Assembly (NCBI RefSeq): GCF_002135415.1
Contig: NZ_NEGJ01000013.1
Location: forward strand, 1 to 64,000
Direction of reading: 5' to 3'
DNA: 64,000 bases
Source of the DNA: Acinetobacter sp. ANC 3832
Lineage (GTDB): Bacteria > Pseudomonadota > Gammaproteobacteria > Pseudomonadales > Moraxellaceae
Each line of letters starts with the position of its first letter. The stretch's first letter is position 1. Below the pieces are notes generated by a model, which was given only the letters and a program-made list of their open reading frames with translations, was not told the origin of the DNA and made no database searches. Shown here one piece after another: positions 56,168-64,000 of the stretch. Made by a program: the position numbers and the translations under genes.

Positions 56168-57298
56168 TTATTGTTTCTCTAAGAATGTTTTTAAACACGG
56201 AGAAAAAAATAAATTCCCTTGATACATTCCTTTTAAAGTTTTCACCATCACCATGACCCAAAGCATCATTAAAATCGTTGCGAAAGCTAAGCCAACATCT
56301 TGTAAAAATTGAGTGTTCATCTGCTGTGCAAGATTTAAAATTGCCAGGGTAAATACACCCAATGGGAAAGTCAGTCCCCACCATCCTAAATTAAAGGGTA
56401 AGCTTTTTTTGGCATGGCTGAGTGTAATTAAAACAGCAATGGCAAACCACCAAATTCCAAAGCCAAGCAAAATAAAACTACAAACAATACCTGCATGTTG
56501 AAAAAATACGCCTAAACTTTCTAAATTAAAGATTTGTAAAATATGTGGTGCTTGTGCACCTAAGACTAATAAAGCCAATGCACCTGTACCAATTGGGCCC
56601 AATGCCAACCAACCTGTAATGGCTAATTCTTTACTGGGTAATTGATGTAAAGCCAAACGCAGCATTAAGATGGTTAAAATGGCAAAGGCTGGAAGAACTG
56701 ACATTCCCCACAACATATAACTACCCAATAAAATACCCAAGGCTTCTTGGTTTACAGGAAGGTGCGCCAATAATAATCCACCTGAAGTTGCAGCAACCTC
56801 ACAAGCGACAATCGGTAAAAGCCACACTGCTGTCATGGTTTGTAATTGATGCTCCTGACGGCTGAACATGCAAAATGGCACCAATAAGCCCACGCCTACG
56901 GCTAAAGCAACATCTATATACCAAAGCACTTGTGCAATATGTATCGCGATATCACCATATAAAGGGATGCCAAATTTCAAAAAGCCATTAATGATGGTTG
57001 CTAAGCCCATTGGGATTGCACCCAAAAACAACCCCATACTCGCGTGGGAAAAAATCTGCTTGGCTTCTTGAGGATAGATCAACCAACGCAGTAGATACAA
57101 CACAGCAAATGCCGTAAATAAAAGCGTATTGAATTGCCATAACCATGTTGCAATCTGCATGAGAAATACATGAGCGAATGGAAACTCAGGTAAAATAAGT
57201 GCAACAACACCCGTACCCATGGTCACAGTAAACCAGTTTGGGGTAAACTGACGAATGACATCTCGGGTCTGGGCTAATTCATAGAATGGCTTTTTCAT
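56168..57298 (-). CDS. TehA/SLAC1-family (TDT) transporter
   Basis: A 376-residue integral membrane protein with about ten hydrophobic segments, of the tellurite-resistance/dicarboxylate transporter family. The N-terminal NWFTVTMGTGVVALILPEFPF and the GAIPMGLATI and WWGLTFPLGVFTLA segments fit the family pattern, which includes sulfite exporters (SSU1) and anion channels. Given the nearby alkanesulfonate operon, sulfite export is an attractive but unproven idea. ATG 57298 is preceded by GAGGA. Confidence 0.85.
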   Translation of the reverse strand: MKKPFYELAQTRDVIRQFTPNWFTVTMGTGVVALILPEFPFAHVFLMQIATWLWQFNTLLFTAFAVLYLLRWLIYPQEAKQIFSHASMGLFLGAIPMGLATIINGFLKFGIPLYGDIAIHIAQVLWYIDVALAVGVGLLVPFCMFSRQEHQLQTMTAVWLLPIVACEVAATSGGLLLAHLPVNQEALGILLGSYMLWGMSVLPAFAILTILMLRLALHQLPSKELAITGWLALGPIGTGALALLVLGAQAPHILQIFNLESLGVFFQHAGIVCSFILLGFGIWWFAIAVLITLSHAKKSLPFNLGWWGLTFPLGVFTLAILNLAQQMNTQFLQDVGLAFATILMMLWVMVMVKTLKGMYQGNLFFSPCLKTFLEKQ

Positions 57299-57501
57299 TG
57301 CTTTAATCCTCATTTCAGCAGATAAAATGATTATAGAAGTCATTACTAATAAATAAAATTGATTAATAATTATTAAATGAATCAGTTTTTTTGATATTAA
57401 AATTTATCCTCATAATTTTTTTGGGCAAAAACACAACAACAAGACGAAATTGTGAGATTATGGCAATATATCCTTTCAAATTTTAAGCTTATTTTGAAAT
57501 C

Positions 57502-58503
57502 ATGAAGCTGTTACGTCTAAATGCTTTAGCGCCTAATGTACAATTGCCAAAAACTGCGGTGACGATTGGCAATTTTGATGGTGTCCATTTGGGACATCAA
57601 GCCATGATTTCGCAATTAAAAGGCATTGCCCAAACTCAAGGTTTAAAAACGGTGGTCATCATATTTGAACCACAACCTTTGGAGTTTTTTAAAGGATACG
57701 ATGCACCTCCGCGGATTAGCTCGCTTCGAGAAAAAGTAGAATATCTGTCTGAATTGGGCGTGGATTATATTGCGATTGCAAAATTTGATAATGAATTCCG
57801 CAGTTTAAGTGCTGAAGCTTTCGCAGAGATACTCAAGAATAAACTCAATACGCAAAGTTTAGTTTTAGGCGATGACTTTCATTTTGGTAAAGACCGCCAA
57901 GGCAACAGTGAGTTTTTAAAACAATACGGCTTTGAAGTCACCAATTTAAATACTGTGGAATTTGATGGCGAACGTGTCAGCTCGACCCGTATTCGTCAAG
58001 TTTTACAAGCGGGTGACTTAGCACTTGCAGCCAAACTACTGGGGCGTCCCTATAGCATGATTGGTCGCGTACAATACGGCGATCAGATTGGACGCACCCT
58101 GAATTTCCCAACAATTAATGTTCGTTTAGGGCGTCATAAACCGTGTTTAAACGGTATTTATGCCACTGAAGTGATTTGTGAAAGTACCTCTCTCACAGCA
58201 AAAGTAAAAAGTAATGATCCCACTCAATCAGGTGTGGCAGGTTATCAAGCTGATGCACTATTTGGTGCAGGTCATGTCGGAACACGTCCAGCAATCAAAC
58301 AGGAACATCCAGAGTGGAGATTAGAAGTTCATTTTCCTGCTGTTTCTGCTAATCTGTATGGTCTATTAATGCGGGTGACGTTCTTGCACTATTTACATGG
58401 TGAAAAGAACTATCCTTCGCTAGAAGCACTTCAAGCTGGAATTGATGATGATGTTGTGAAACTCCTTGAGTTTCGCAAAAACACCCCCAAATTTCCTTTT
58501 TAA
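57502..58503 (+). CDS. ribF: Bifunctional riboflavin kinase / FAD synthetase
   Basis: A 333-residue enzyme making FMN and FAD. The N-terminal FAD synthetase domain has TIGNFDGVHLGHQAMISQL and later RVSSTRIRQVLQAGD; the C-terminal riboflavin kinase domain begins around residue 185 with GRPYSMIGRVQYGDQIGRTLNFPTINV and includes NGIYAT. It lies 61 bp upstream of ileS, an order common in gammaproteobacteria (ribF-ileS-lspA-fkpB). No riboswitch is seen before it. Confidence 0.95.
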   Translation: MKLLRLNALAPNVQLPKTAVTIGNFDGVHLGHQAMISQLKGIAQTQGLKTVVIIFEPQPLEFFKGYDAPPRISSLREKVEYLSELGVDYIAIAKFDNEFRSLSAEAFAEILKNKLNTQSLVLGDDFHFGKDRQGNSEFLKQYGFEVTNLNTVEFDGERVSSTRIRQVLQAGDLALAAKLLGRPYSMIGRVQYGDQIGRTLNFPTINVRLGRHKPCLNGIYATEVICESTSLTAKVKSNDPTQSGVAGYQADALFGAGHVGTRPAIKQEHPEWRLEVHFPAVSANLYGLLMRVTFLHYLHGEKNYPSLEALQAGIDDDVVKLLEFRKNTPKFPF

Positions 58504-58564
58504 TTCTTATTTTTATTGTAAAACGCGTCAGCAATCGTGCTGATAATATTGGATGACAACTTGC

Positions 58565-61411
58565 ATGAGCGATAAGCAAACTTCTGAAAATGCAGTGGAC
58601 TATAAAGCCACGCTAAACCTCCCAGGTACCGAATTTGCCATGAAAGCAAATCTCGCAGTACGTGAAGCTAAATGGTTAGAAGAATGGTATGCCGACAACA
58701 TTTATCAGCAGATTCGTGCATCGCGTATTGGCAAGAAAAAATATGTGCTTCATGACGGCCCTCCCTATGCAAATGGTCAAATCCATTTGGGTCATGCGGT
58801 CAATAAAGTCCTGAAAGATATTATTATCAAAAGCCGTATTATGGATGGTTTCGATGCCCCTTATGTGCCGGGTTGGGACTGTCATGGCTTACCCATTGAA
58901 CTTAAAGTTGAAGAAAAAATTGGTAAAGTTGGCGTAAAAGTTGATGCTTCTACGTTTCGTAAAGCATGTCGTGAATATGCTTACACCCAAGTCGAATTAC
59001 AGAAAAAAGACTTTGTACGCATGGGCGTGTTTGGCGATTGGGACAATCCTTATTTGACTATGAACTTTGCTCAGGAAGCGAATATCGTTCGTGCATTGGG
59101 TAAAATTGCCAAAGCGGGACACATTGAACCGGGTCTTAAACCCGTCAACTGGTGTTTAGACTGTGGCTCTGCGCTTGCAGAAGCTGAAGTTGAATATGAA
59201 GATAAAAAATCCGATGCAATTGATGTCGGTTTTACGGTTGTTGATTTAGCTGATTTATCTGCACGTTTAGGCATTACAGTAAACGATTCAACTGACATCG
59301 TGATTTGGACAACCACACCTTGGACATTGCCTGCAAACCAAGCTGTTGCTCTTCATGCCGATATTGAATATCAACTGGTTAAAGCAACAGGTGAAAATAA
59401 AGTTGCTCAAAACCTCATTTTAGCCAAAGAGTTAGTTCAGTCTGCCTCTGAACGTTATGGCTTTGAAGCATTTGAAGTGCTTGCAGACTTTGTCGGCTCA
59501 AAACTTGAAAACTTACAATTACAGCACCCGTTGATTGGTGATCGCCAAGTTCCTGTAATTTTAGGTGAACATGTGATTGCAACCAGTGGTACAGGTGCAG
59601 TACATACCGCGCCTGGTCATGGTGTGGACGATTATAAAGTTGGCTTATTGTATAACTTAAAAGTGGATAATCCTGTTGGTGGTAACGGTGTGTATTTAGC
59701 GACTGCGCCAATTTTTGCAGGCGAGCACATCTACAAAGCCAATCCTAAAATTATTGCTGCATTAACCGAAAGCAATAAACTTTGGGCGCATGTCGTTATC
59801 AAACACAGCTATCCACATTGCTGGCGTCATAAAACACCGATTATCTTCCGTGCGACCCCACAGTGGTTCATCAGCATGGATGCAAAAGGCTTGCGTCAAA
59901 ATGCATTGAATGCGATTGAAAACGACATCGACTTTGTACCTGATTGGGGTAAAAACCGTATCCAATCGATGATCGAAGGTCGTCCAGATTGGTGTATCTC
60001 ACGTCAACGTACTTGGGGTGTGCCAATCCCATTCTTCGTACATAAAGATACCAATGAGTTGCACCCTCGTACGCCTGAGTTGATCGAAGAAGTCGCTAAG
60101 CTGATTGAAAAAGAAGGTATCGATGGTTGGTATAACCGTGATGCTTCTGAATTCATTGGTGCAGATGCAGAACAGTACAATGCTATTCGAGATACCTTAG
60201 ACGTTTGGTTCGATTCTGGTACAACGCATTTTGCTGTACTACGTGAACGTGAAGAACTCACTGATCCTGCTGATTTGTACCTTGAAGGTTCAGATCAACA
60301 CCGTGGTTGGTTCCAGTCTTCATTGCTGACCTCTATCGCCATTAATGAACGCGCACCCTATAAAGGCCTACTCACTCACGGTTTCGTAGTAGATGAGAAA
60401 GGTCGTAAGATGTCTAAGTCATTGGGTAATATCATTGCCCCTCAAGACATCATTAAAGATATGGGTGCAGATGGTTTACGTTTCTGGATTGCATCTGCCG
60501 ACTACCGTTATGAAATGACTGCGGGTAAAGAAATCTTTAGCCGTGCATCAGATGGTTATCGTCGTATTCGTAATACGCTTCGTTTCTTATTGGCAAACTT
60601 AAATGGTTTCACACCATCAACAGATGCATTGCCTGTAGACCAATTGATCGCACTCGATCAATACATTTTACAGCGCGCGGCTGATGTACAGAAAACCATT
60701 CAGCAAGCTTATGAAGATATGAATTTCCATATCGTCACCAATGCCTTGACCAATTTCTGTATCAATGACTTGGGTGGTTTCTACTTAGACATCATTAAAG
60801 ATCGTCAGTACACTACGAAAGCGGATTCTCAAGCACGTCATTCTGCGCAAACAGCGTTGTATCATTTGGTACAAGCTTTTGTTCGTTGGATGGCGCCTAT
60901 ATTGACCTTTACGGCGCAAGAAGCTTGGCCTTTAATTCCAGAACAATCTGAAAAATATGTGTTCACATCTGAATGGTATGACATTCCTGTTGCATCAACA
61001 GCGAATTTGATTTCAGAAGCAGATTGGCAAATCATGATTGCGGTTAAATCTGCAGTGAATAAGCAAATTGAAGCTGCACGTAATGCAAAATTGATTGGCT
61101 CAAATTTGTCTGCCAAAGTTGAACTTTGGGCCAATACAGAACTTAAAGCCGTACTTGATCAATTGGGTGATGAACTTCGTTTTGTATTGATCACGTCCAC
61201 TGTGATTGTGAATACATTGGATGAAATACAAGGTGAAGCGACAGATCTTGATGGCTTACGTGTCAAAGTTTCAGCAGCTGATGGTGAAAAGTGCGCGCGT
61301 TGTTGGCATGTCCTTCCTGATGTAAATACACATCACGAACATCCAGGTCTTTGTTCTCGTTGTATTATTAACCTTCCTACAGGTCAAGGTGAAGAGAGAA
61401 AGTATGCCTAA
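58565..61411 (+). CDS. ileS: Isoleucyl-tRNA synthetase
   Basis: A 948-residue class I synthetase of the bacterial type. The HIGH motif is in [22 protein letters not shown] in [10 protein letters not shown], editing-domain segments [12 protein letters not shown] and [12 protein letters not shown] are present, and the C-terminal zinc knuckle has the CARCW...CSRC cysteines. Start 58565 (MSDKQ) is preferred since GGA lies about 9 nt upstream; the ATG 12 bp earlier directly abuts that site. Overlaps lspA by 8 bp. Confidence 0.97.
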   Translation: MSDKQTSENAVDYKATLNLPGTEFAMKANLAVREAKWLEEWYADNIYQQIRASRIGKKKYVLHDGPPYANGQIHLGHAVNKVLKDIIIKSRIMDGFDAPYVPGWDCHGLPIELKVEEKIGKVGVKVDASTFRKACREYAYTQVELQKKDFVRMGVFGDWDNPYLTMNFAQEANIVRALGKIAKAGHIEPGLKPVNWCLDCGSALAEAEVEYEDKKSDAIDVGFTVVDLADLSARLGITVNDSTDIVIWTTTPWTLPANQAVALHADIEYQLVKATGENKVAQNLILAKELVQSASERYGFEAFEVLADFVGSKLENLQLQHPLIGDRQVPVILGEHVIATSGTGAVHTAPGHGVDDYKVGLLYNLKVDNPVGGNGVYLATAPIFAGEHIYKANPKIIAALTESNKLWAHVVIKHSYPHCWRHKTPIIFRATPQWFISMDAKGLRQNALNAIENDIDFVPDWGKNRIQSMIEGRPDWCISRQRTWGVPIPFFVHKDTNELHPRTPELIEEVAKLIEKEGIDGWYNRDASEFIGADAEQYNAIRDTLDVWFDSGTTHFAVLREREELTDPADLYLEGSDQHRGWFQSSLLTSIAINERAPYKGLLTHGFVVDEKGRKMSKSLGNIIAPQDIIKDMGADGLRFWIASADYRYEMTAGKEIFSRASDGYRRIRNTLRFLLANLNGFTPSTDALPVDQLIALDQYILQRAADVQKTIQQAYEDMNFHIVTNALTNFCINDLGGFYLDIIKDRQYTTKADSQARHSAQTALYHLVQAFVRWMAPILTFTAQEAWPLIPEQSEKYVFTSEWYDIPVASTANLISEADWQIMIAVKSAVNKQIEAARNAKLIGSNLSAKVELWANTELKAVLDQLGDELRFVLITSTVIVNTLDEIQGEATDLDGLRVKVSAADGEKCARCWHVLPDVNTHHEHPGLCSRCIINLPTGQGEERKYA

Positions 61412-61943
61412 TCCGCAAAATAAAAAGGGCTTATTTCAGTTTTATCCACACAATTTACTTTGGCTTGGACTTTCAGTCCTTGCCATTGTGTTGGATCAAT
61501 GGACAAAATCGATTGCAAGTGCGCATTTGACGTATGCAAACCCTGTCCCTGTGTTGCCCTTTTTGAATTGGACATTACTACATAACTATGGCGCAGCCTT
61601 TAGTTTCTTGTCTGATGCGGGTGGTTGGCAACATTATTTATTCACTGGGCTTGCAGGAATTGTATCAATCATCTTTGTGTTTTGGCTGATGCGTATGCCA
61701 AAAACAACGGTGGTTTTGCCGATGGCAATTGCCCTAATTTTAGGGGGTGCGATTGGGAATTTAATTGACCGTGTTACGCTAGGTTATGTGGTCGATTTTA
61801 TTCACGTATTCTATCAAGATCATAACTTTCCAGCATTTAATATTGCAGATAGTGCGATTACATTGGGTACAATTTTATTGTTAATTGATACATTCTTCTT
61901 AGAAAAGCAACGTATTCAACGTGCGGAAGCGAAAAATGACTGA
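61404..61943 (+). CDS. lspA: Lipoprotein signal peptidase
   Basis: A 179-residue aspartic protease of the inner membrane (signal peptidase II) with four membrane segments. Motifs: [43 protein letters not shown] (first catalytic Asp) and [11 protein letters not shown] (second catalytic Asp). The ATG lies inside the ileS end (8-bp overlap) with GAGAGAAAG before it; the stop overlaps fkpB by 8 bp. It is needed for the Wza, SsuA and small lipoproteins seen elsewhere here. Confidence 0.96.
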   Translation: MPNPQNKKGLFQFYPHNLLWLGLSVLAIVLDQWTKSIASAHLTYANPVPVLPFLNWTLLHNYGAAFSFLSDAGGWQHYLFTGLAGIVSIIFVFWLMRMPKTTVVLPMAIALILGGAIGNLIDRVTLGYVVDFIHVFYQDHNFPAFNIADSAITLGTILLLIDTFFLEKQRIQRAEAKND

Positions 61944-62418
61944 AATGATTAATCCGAACGAAGAAACACGTATTTCTGAAGGTTCAAAAGTAGATTTACA
62001 CTTTTCTGTAGCGATTGAAAGCGGTGTAGAAATTGATAATACCCGTAGCCGTGAAGAACCTGTAAGCCTTGTTATGGGTGATGGTAGTCTATTGCCTGGT
62101 TTTGAAAAAGCATTGTTTGGTTTACGTGCAGGCGACCGCCGTACCGTAAGTTTACCTCCTGAAGATGCTTTTGGCCCGTGGAACCCTGAAAATATCCAGA
62201 AATTTGATACTGTGAAGTTTGAACAGCGTCCAATTGAAGGTCATATGATTGAGTTTGAAGATAAAGCTAAGCAAAGCTTATTTGGTGTGGTTAAAACTGT
62301 TGGTGATGACATCACCGAAGTCGATTTTAACCATCCTTTGGCAGGTAAAAACATTACATTTGAAGTCGAAATTTTCAAAGTGACTCCTGCTGGTCAGCAA
62401 GGCGTGAAATTGGTGTAA
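61936..62418 (+). CDS. fkpB: FKBP-type peptidyl-prolyl isomerase, SlpA/FkpB type
   Basis: A 160-residue cytosolic FKBP with inserted IF domain. Motifs: VDLHFSVAIESGVEIDNTRSREEPVSLVMGDGSLLPGFEKALFGLRAGD and the EDAFGPWNPENIQ insert-in-flap region. ATG 61936 (MTEMI) follows GGAAGCG; an in-frame GTG at 61921 is less likely. Overlap with lspA indicates translational coupling. A terminator with a UUCG-type loop follows. Confidence 0.93.
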   Translation: MTEMINPNEETRISEGSKVDLHFSVAIESGVEIDNTRSREEPVSLVMGDGSLLPGFEKALFGLRAGDRRTVSLPPEDAFGPWNPENIQKFDTVKFEQRPIEGHMIEFEDKAKQSLFGVVKTVGDDITEVDFNHPLAGKNITFEVEIFKVTPAGQQGVKLV

Positions 62419-62447
62419 AGGTCATGTTGAAAAATACATGATTGATC

Positions 62448-62470
62448 AAGCTCCTTCGGGAGCTTTTTTA
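62448..62470 (+). terminator. Terminator after fkpB
   Basis: A 7-bp stem AAGCTCC / GGAGCTT with a stable TTCG tetraloop and a T run, 30 bp past the fkpB stop. It ends the ribF-ileS-lspA-fkpB unit. Confidence 0.9.
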
Positions 62471-62574
62471 TTTCTGAGATAAACACCTAAAATCTAATAA
62501 AATACTTACAAATAAATACTATGCAATTGTTCTAATTTACGATTAATTAAAGAAAAATCTAAACAGGTATAAAA

Positions 62575-63117
62575 ATGAATATTCAAATTATTGTGGGCAG
62601 TATTCGTGAAGGTCGCGTTGCCATTAAAGTTGCTCATTGGTTATTAAAAGAAATCGAAAACTTAGGTTTTAGTACACTGAATGTTGAAATTGTGGATTTA
62701 AAAGAATGGGATTTACCTTTCTTTGCTGGCGCAAAATCACCTGCAACTGGTATCTATGATCAACCGAAGCAACAAGATTGGGCAGATAAAATTGCTTCTG
62801 GAGATGCCTTTATTTTTGTGACCCCTGAATATAACCATGGTTATAGTCCCGTTTTAAAAAATGCATTGGATTATGTCTATAAAGAATGGCAAGCCAAACC
62901 TTCAGCCTTTGTCAGCTATGGTGGAACCAATGGTTCACGTTCAATCGATCAAATTAAACAAGTCTGTGCTTTTTTAGGCATGATTGATTCAAATGCAGTC
63001 ATTGAGCTTCGAGATATTTTTAGTCGAAGCAAAGGTGAAACCTTTGAAAGTAATGAGTTTGATCAAAAAGCGGTAAAATCTGTCGTGAATAAACTGATTC
63101 AATATGCAAATGTTTAA
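62575..63117 (+). CDS. NADPH-dependent FMN reductase family protein
   Basis: A 180-residue flavodoxin-fold protein: IIVGSIREGRVAIKVAHWL (flavin phosphate loop), VTPEYNHGYSPVLKNALDYVYKEW and SYGGTNGSRSIDQIK. It fits the NADPH-dependent FMN reductase/azoreductase-like group. AGGT about 7 nt before the ATG supports the start. It could supply reduced flavin, including to SsuD, whose operon lacks ssuE, but distance (about 8 kb) and sequence class make this only a possibility. Single gene. Confidence 0.85.
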   Translation: MNIQIIVGSIREGRVAIKVAHWLLKEIENLGFSTLNVEIVDLKEWDLPFFAGAKSPATGIYDQPKQQDWADKIASGDAFIFVTPEYNHGYSPVLKNALDYVYKEWQAKPSAFVSYGGTNGSRSIDQIKQVCAFLGMIDSNAVIELRDIFSRSKGETFESNEFDQKAVKSVVNKLIQYANV

Positions 63118-63288
63118 TTTTAACCATGTACGCTTCAGCTTACAAAAGCTGATGCATTAAGCGTATAGACCTCATTCGAGTATTTTATTATTCTTTAAAC
63201 ATGAGGAAACAGGACGTTTCTGGAACTAAAACAACAATGATAAGTTTTTGCAACAGGATGTGAGGTACGACAGGAGTTATACCTAGGT
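63118..63288 (+). ncRNA. Candidate small RNA or structured untranslated region
   Basis: No gene is visible. The stretch holds nested inverted segments (TACGCTT / AAGCGTA around CAGCTT / AAGCTG at 63131-63166) and three ACAGGA direct repeats (near 63209, 63252, 63269), and ends in an exceptionally strong terminator at 63289-63341. This layout would suit a small RNA or a conserved intergenic repeat. The 5' end and promoter cannot be defined from sequence. Confidence 0.3.
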
Positions 63289-63341
63289 AATGAATATAAA
63301 AAAAGCCCCTTCATCCTGAAGGGGCTTTTTTTATATTCATT
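63289..63341. terminator. Very long bidirectional terminator
   Basis: A perfect 25-bp stem (63289-63313 with 63317-63341) closed by a 3-nt loop. The GC core AGCCCCTTCA / TGAAGGGGCT is flanked by seven A and seven T residues and ATAT extensions. It lies between the FMN reductase gene and the convergent PAAR gene. Confidence 0.93.
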
Positions 63342-63406
63342 TTTAAATAAAAGGTATTAAACAAGAAAAATAAAGCATTTCAGCTCTTCAAACTGATTTC
63401 CTATGA

Positions 63407-63676
63407 TTAGTTCTGCCCTACCGTCAAAGACTGATTGCCTATGCATTTACAACCACAAGATAAAGGCGAATTATGCTGTGCCGCAGGTTTACCCATCACC
63501 AACATATGAGTATCACCAGACACAATTGTAGAAACACATTGATGCTTTGGACAAGTTGCTTTATCTCCAACGCAAGCAATTGCTTTACCCTCAATCACAA
63601 AAGATTGATTGGCTGAAATCACTTGCCCACCACCTGTGGTTGGAGAGCCGATTGTAATATAGGGAAATGCCATCAT
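63407..63676 (-). CDS. PAAR-domain protein (type VI secretion spike tip)
   Basis: An 89-residue PAAR protein. It has the typical start PYITIGSPTTGGGQVISA, central VIEGKAIACVGDKATCPKHQ and terminal HNSPLSCGCKCIGNQSL. Such proteins cap VgrG spikes of the type VI secretion system and can carry effectors. It has the bare-domain size with no fused effector. ATG 63676 (or 63673) follows AAGGATAAA. The adjacent OmpA-family gene upstream on the same strand is a common partner of orphan vgrG/PAAR islands in Acinetobacter. Confidence 0.88.
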   Translation of the reverse strand: MMAFPYITIGSPTTGGGQVISANQSFVIEGKAIACVGDKATCPKHQCVSTIVSGDTHMLVMGKPAAQHNSPLSCGCKCIGNQSLTVGQN

Positions 63677-63715
63677 TTTATCCTTATTTTTATCAATTAT
63701 TGTTGAGCCTAGAAT

Positions 63716-64000
63716 CTATAAGACTTCAAATTCAATACGACGGTTTTTCTTACGACCTTCTTCAGTCGCATTATCTGCAACAGGTTTACTCGCGCCCATT
63801 CCAGCAGTGCTTAAACGTGTTGCAACGATACCTTTTGCAATTAAATATTGCTTCACTGCCTCAGCTCGTTCTTGGCTGAGTTTCATATTTTTTTCTGGAT
63901 TACCCTGACTATCAGTATGTCCAATAATTTTTACATTTTTACCCTGAACCTTATTTAATGCAACCACCATTTCATCTAGGATTTGTGTTCCTGCAGGTAA
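63716..64000 (-). CDS. OmpA-family C-terminal domain protein (partial)
   Basis: The reading frame enters from the right window edge, so the N-terminus is not in view; 94 residues are seen. They form an OmpA/MotB-type peptidoglycan-binding domain: VKIIGHTDSQGNPEKNMKLSQERAEAVKQYLIAKG, then the GMGASKPVADNATEEGRKKNRRIEFEVL end. It ends 39 bp before the PAAR gene start. Could be a type VI accessory (TagL-like) or a general outer-membrane lipoprotein; only the missing N-terminus can tell. Confidence 0.85.
   Translation of the reverse strand, partial: LPAGTQILDEMVVALNKVQGKNVKIIGHTDSQGNPEKNMKLSQERAEAVKQYLIAKGIVATRLSTAGMGASKPVADNATEEGRKKNRRIEFEVL

Overview
The window looks like a chromosomal segment of an Acinetobacter species. 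The gene order fkpA - murJ - ampD - nadC next to a Wzx/Wzy capsule (K) locus that ends in galU-ugd-gpi-galE-pgm is, from general knowledge, the arrangement of that genus. Low GC, AT-rich spacers and the protein sequences (ItrA-like transferase, ssuA-ssuA-ssuD-ssuC-ssuB order) agree. The species cannot be named from the sequence alone.

Regions. (1) 1-1318 minus: the N-terminal part of a very large Bap-like Ig-repeat adhesin, cut by the window edge, with a perfect CRP/Vfr-type palindrome upstream. (2) 1665-21306: capsule sugar, glycosyltransferase, polymerase and flippase genes. pgm is on the plus strand; everything else, from galE back to a TviB-type dehydrogenase, is on the minus strand. Divergently transcribed wza-wzb-wzc (21518-25257) export the polymer and control its length. 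The central block 10.9-16.4 kb is visibly more AT-rich. The sugar genes predict L-rhamnose (rmlBDAC), a UDP-HexNAc uronic acid (TviB type) and UDP-ManNAc (WecB/MnaA) as precursors. (3) 25438-30171: two tandem FKBP isomerases, murJ, ampD, nadC. (4) 30426-37377: a YfaP-like/TPR secreted protein, an LtaS/OpgB-like phosphoglycerol transferase, a small acidic membrane protein, a Tat-exported phospholipase C with a previously easy-to-miss 49-residue lipoprotein directly upstream, and rph. (5) 37910-41045: a DesT-type fatty acid desaturase module (desaturase, ferredoxin reductase, divergent TetR) with three 18-bp operator-like boxes. (6) 41148-44134: dsbA, ubiG-gph-yciK. (7) 44324-47576: small proteins including four consecutive RcnB-family secreted paralogues, each with its own terminator. 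(8) argA, then the ssu alkanesulfonate operon with two different binding proteins (47801-54286). (9) 54728-57298: TetR/RutR-type regulator, a nucleosidase, a TehA/SLAC1-type transporter. (10) 57502-62418: ribF-ileS-lspA-fkpB, with overlapping genes from ileS onward. (11) 62575-64000: an FMN reductase, an untranslated stretch ending in a 25-bp perfect-stem terminator, a PAAR protein and the C-terminal end of an OmpA-family protein.

The observations most worth following are the RcnB-family tandem array, the three-box DesT-like control region, the loss of the catalytic cysteine motif in the capsule-locus Ugd, the perfect CRP-type site at the adhesin promoter and the unlisted small lipoprotein before plcN. 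No tRNA, rRNA, IS element, prophage or CRISPR array was seen.
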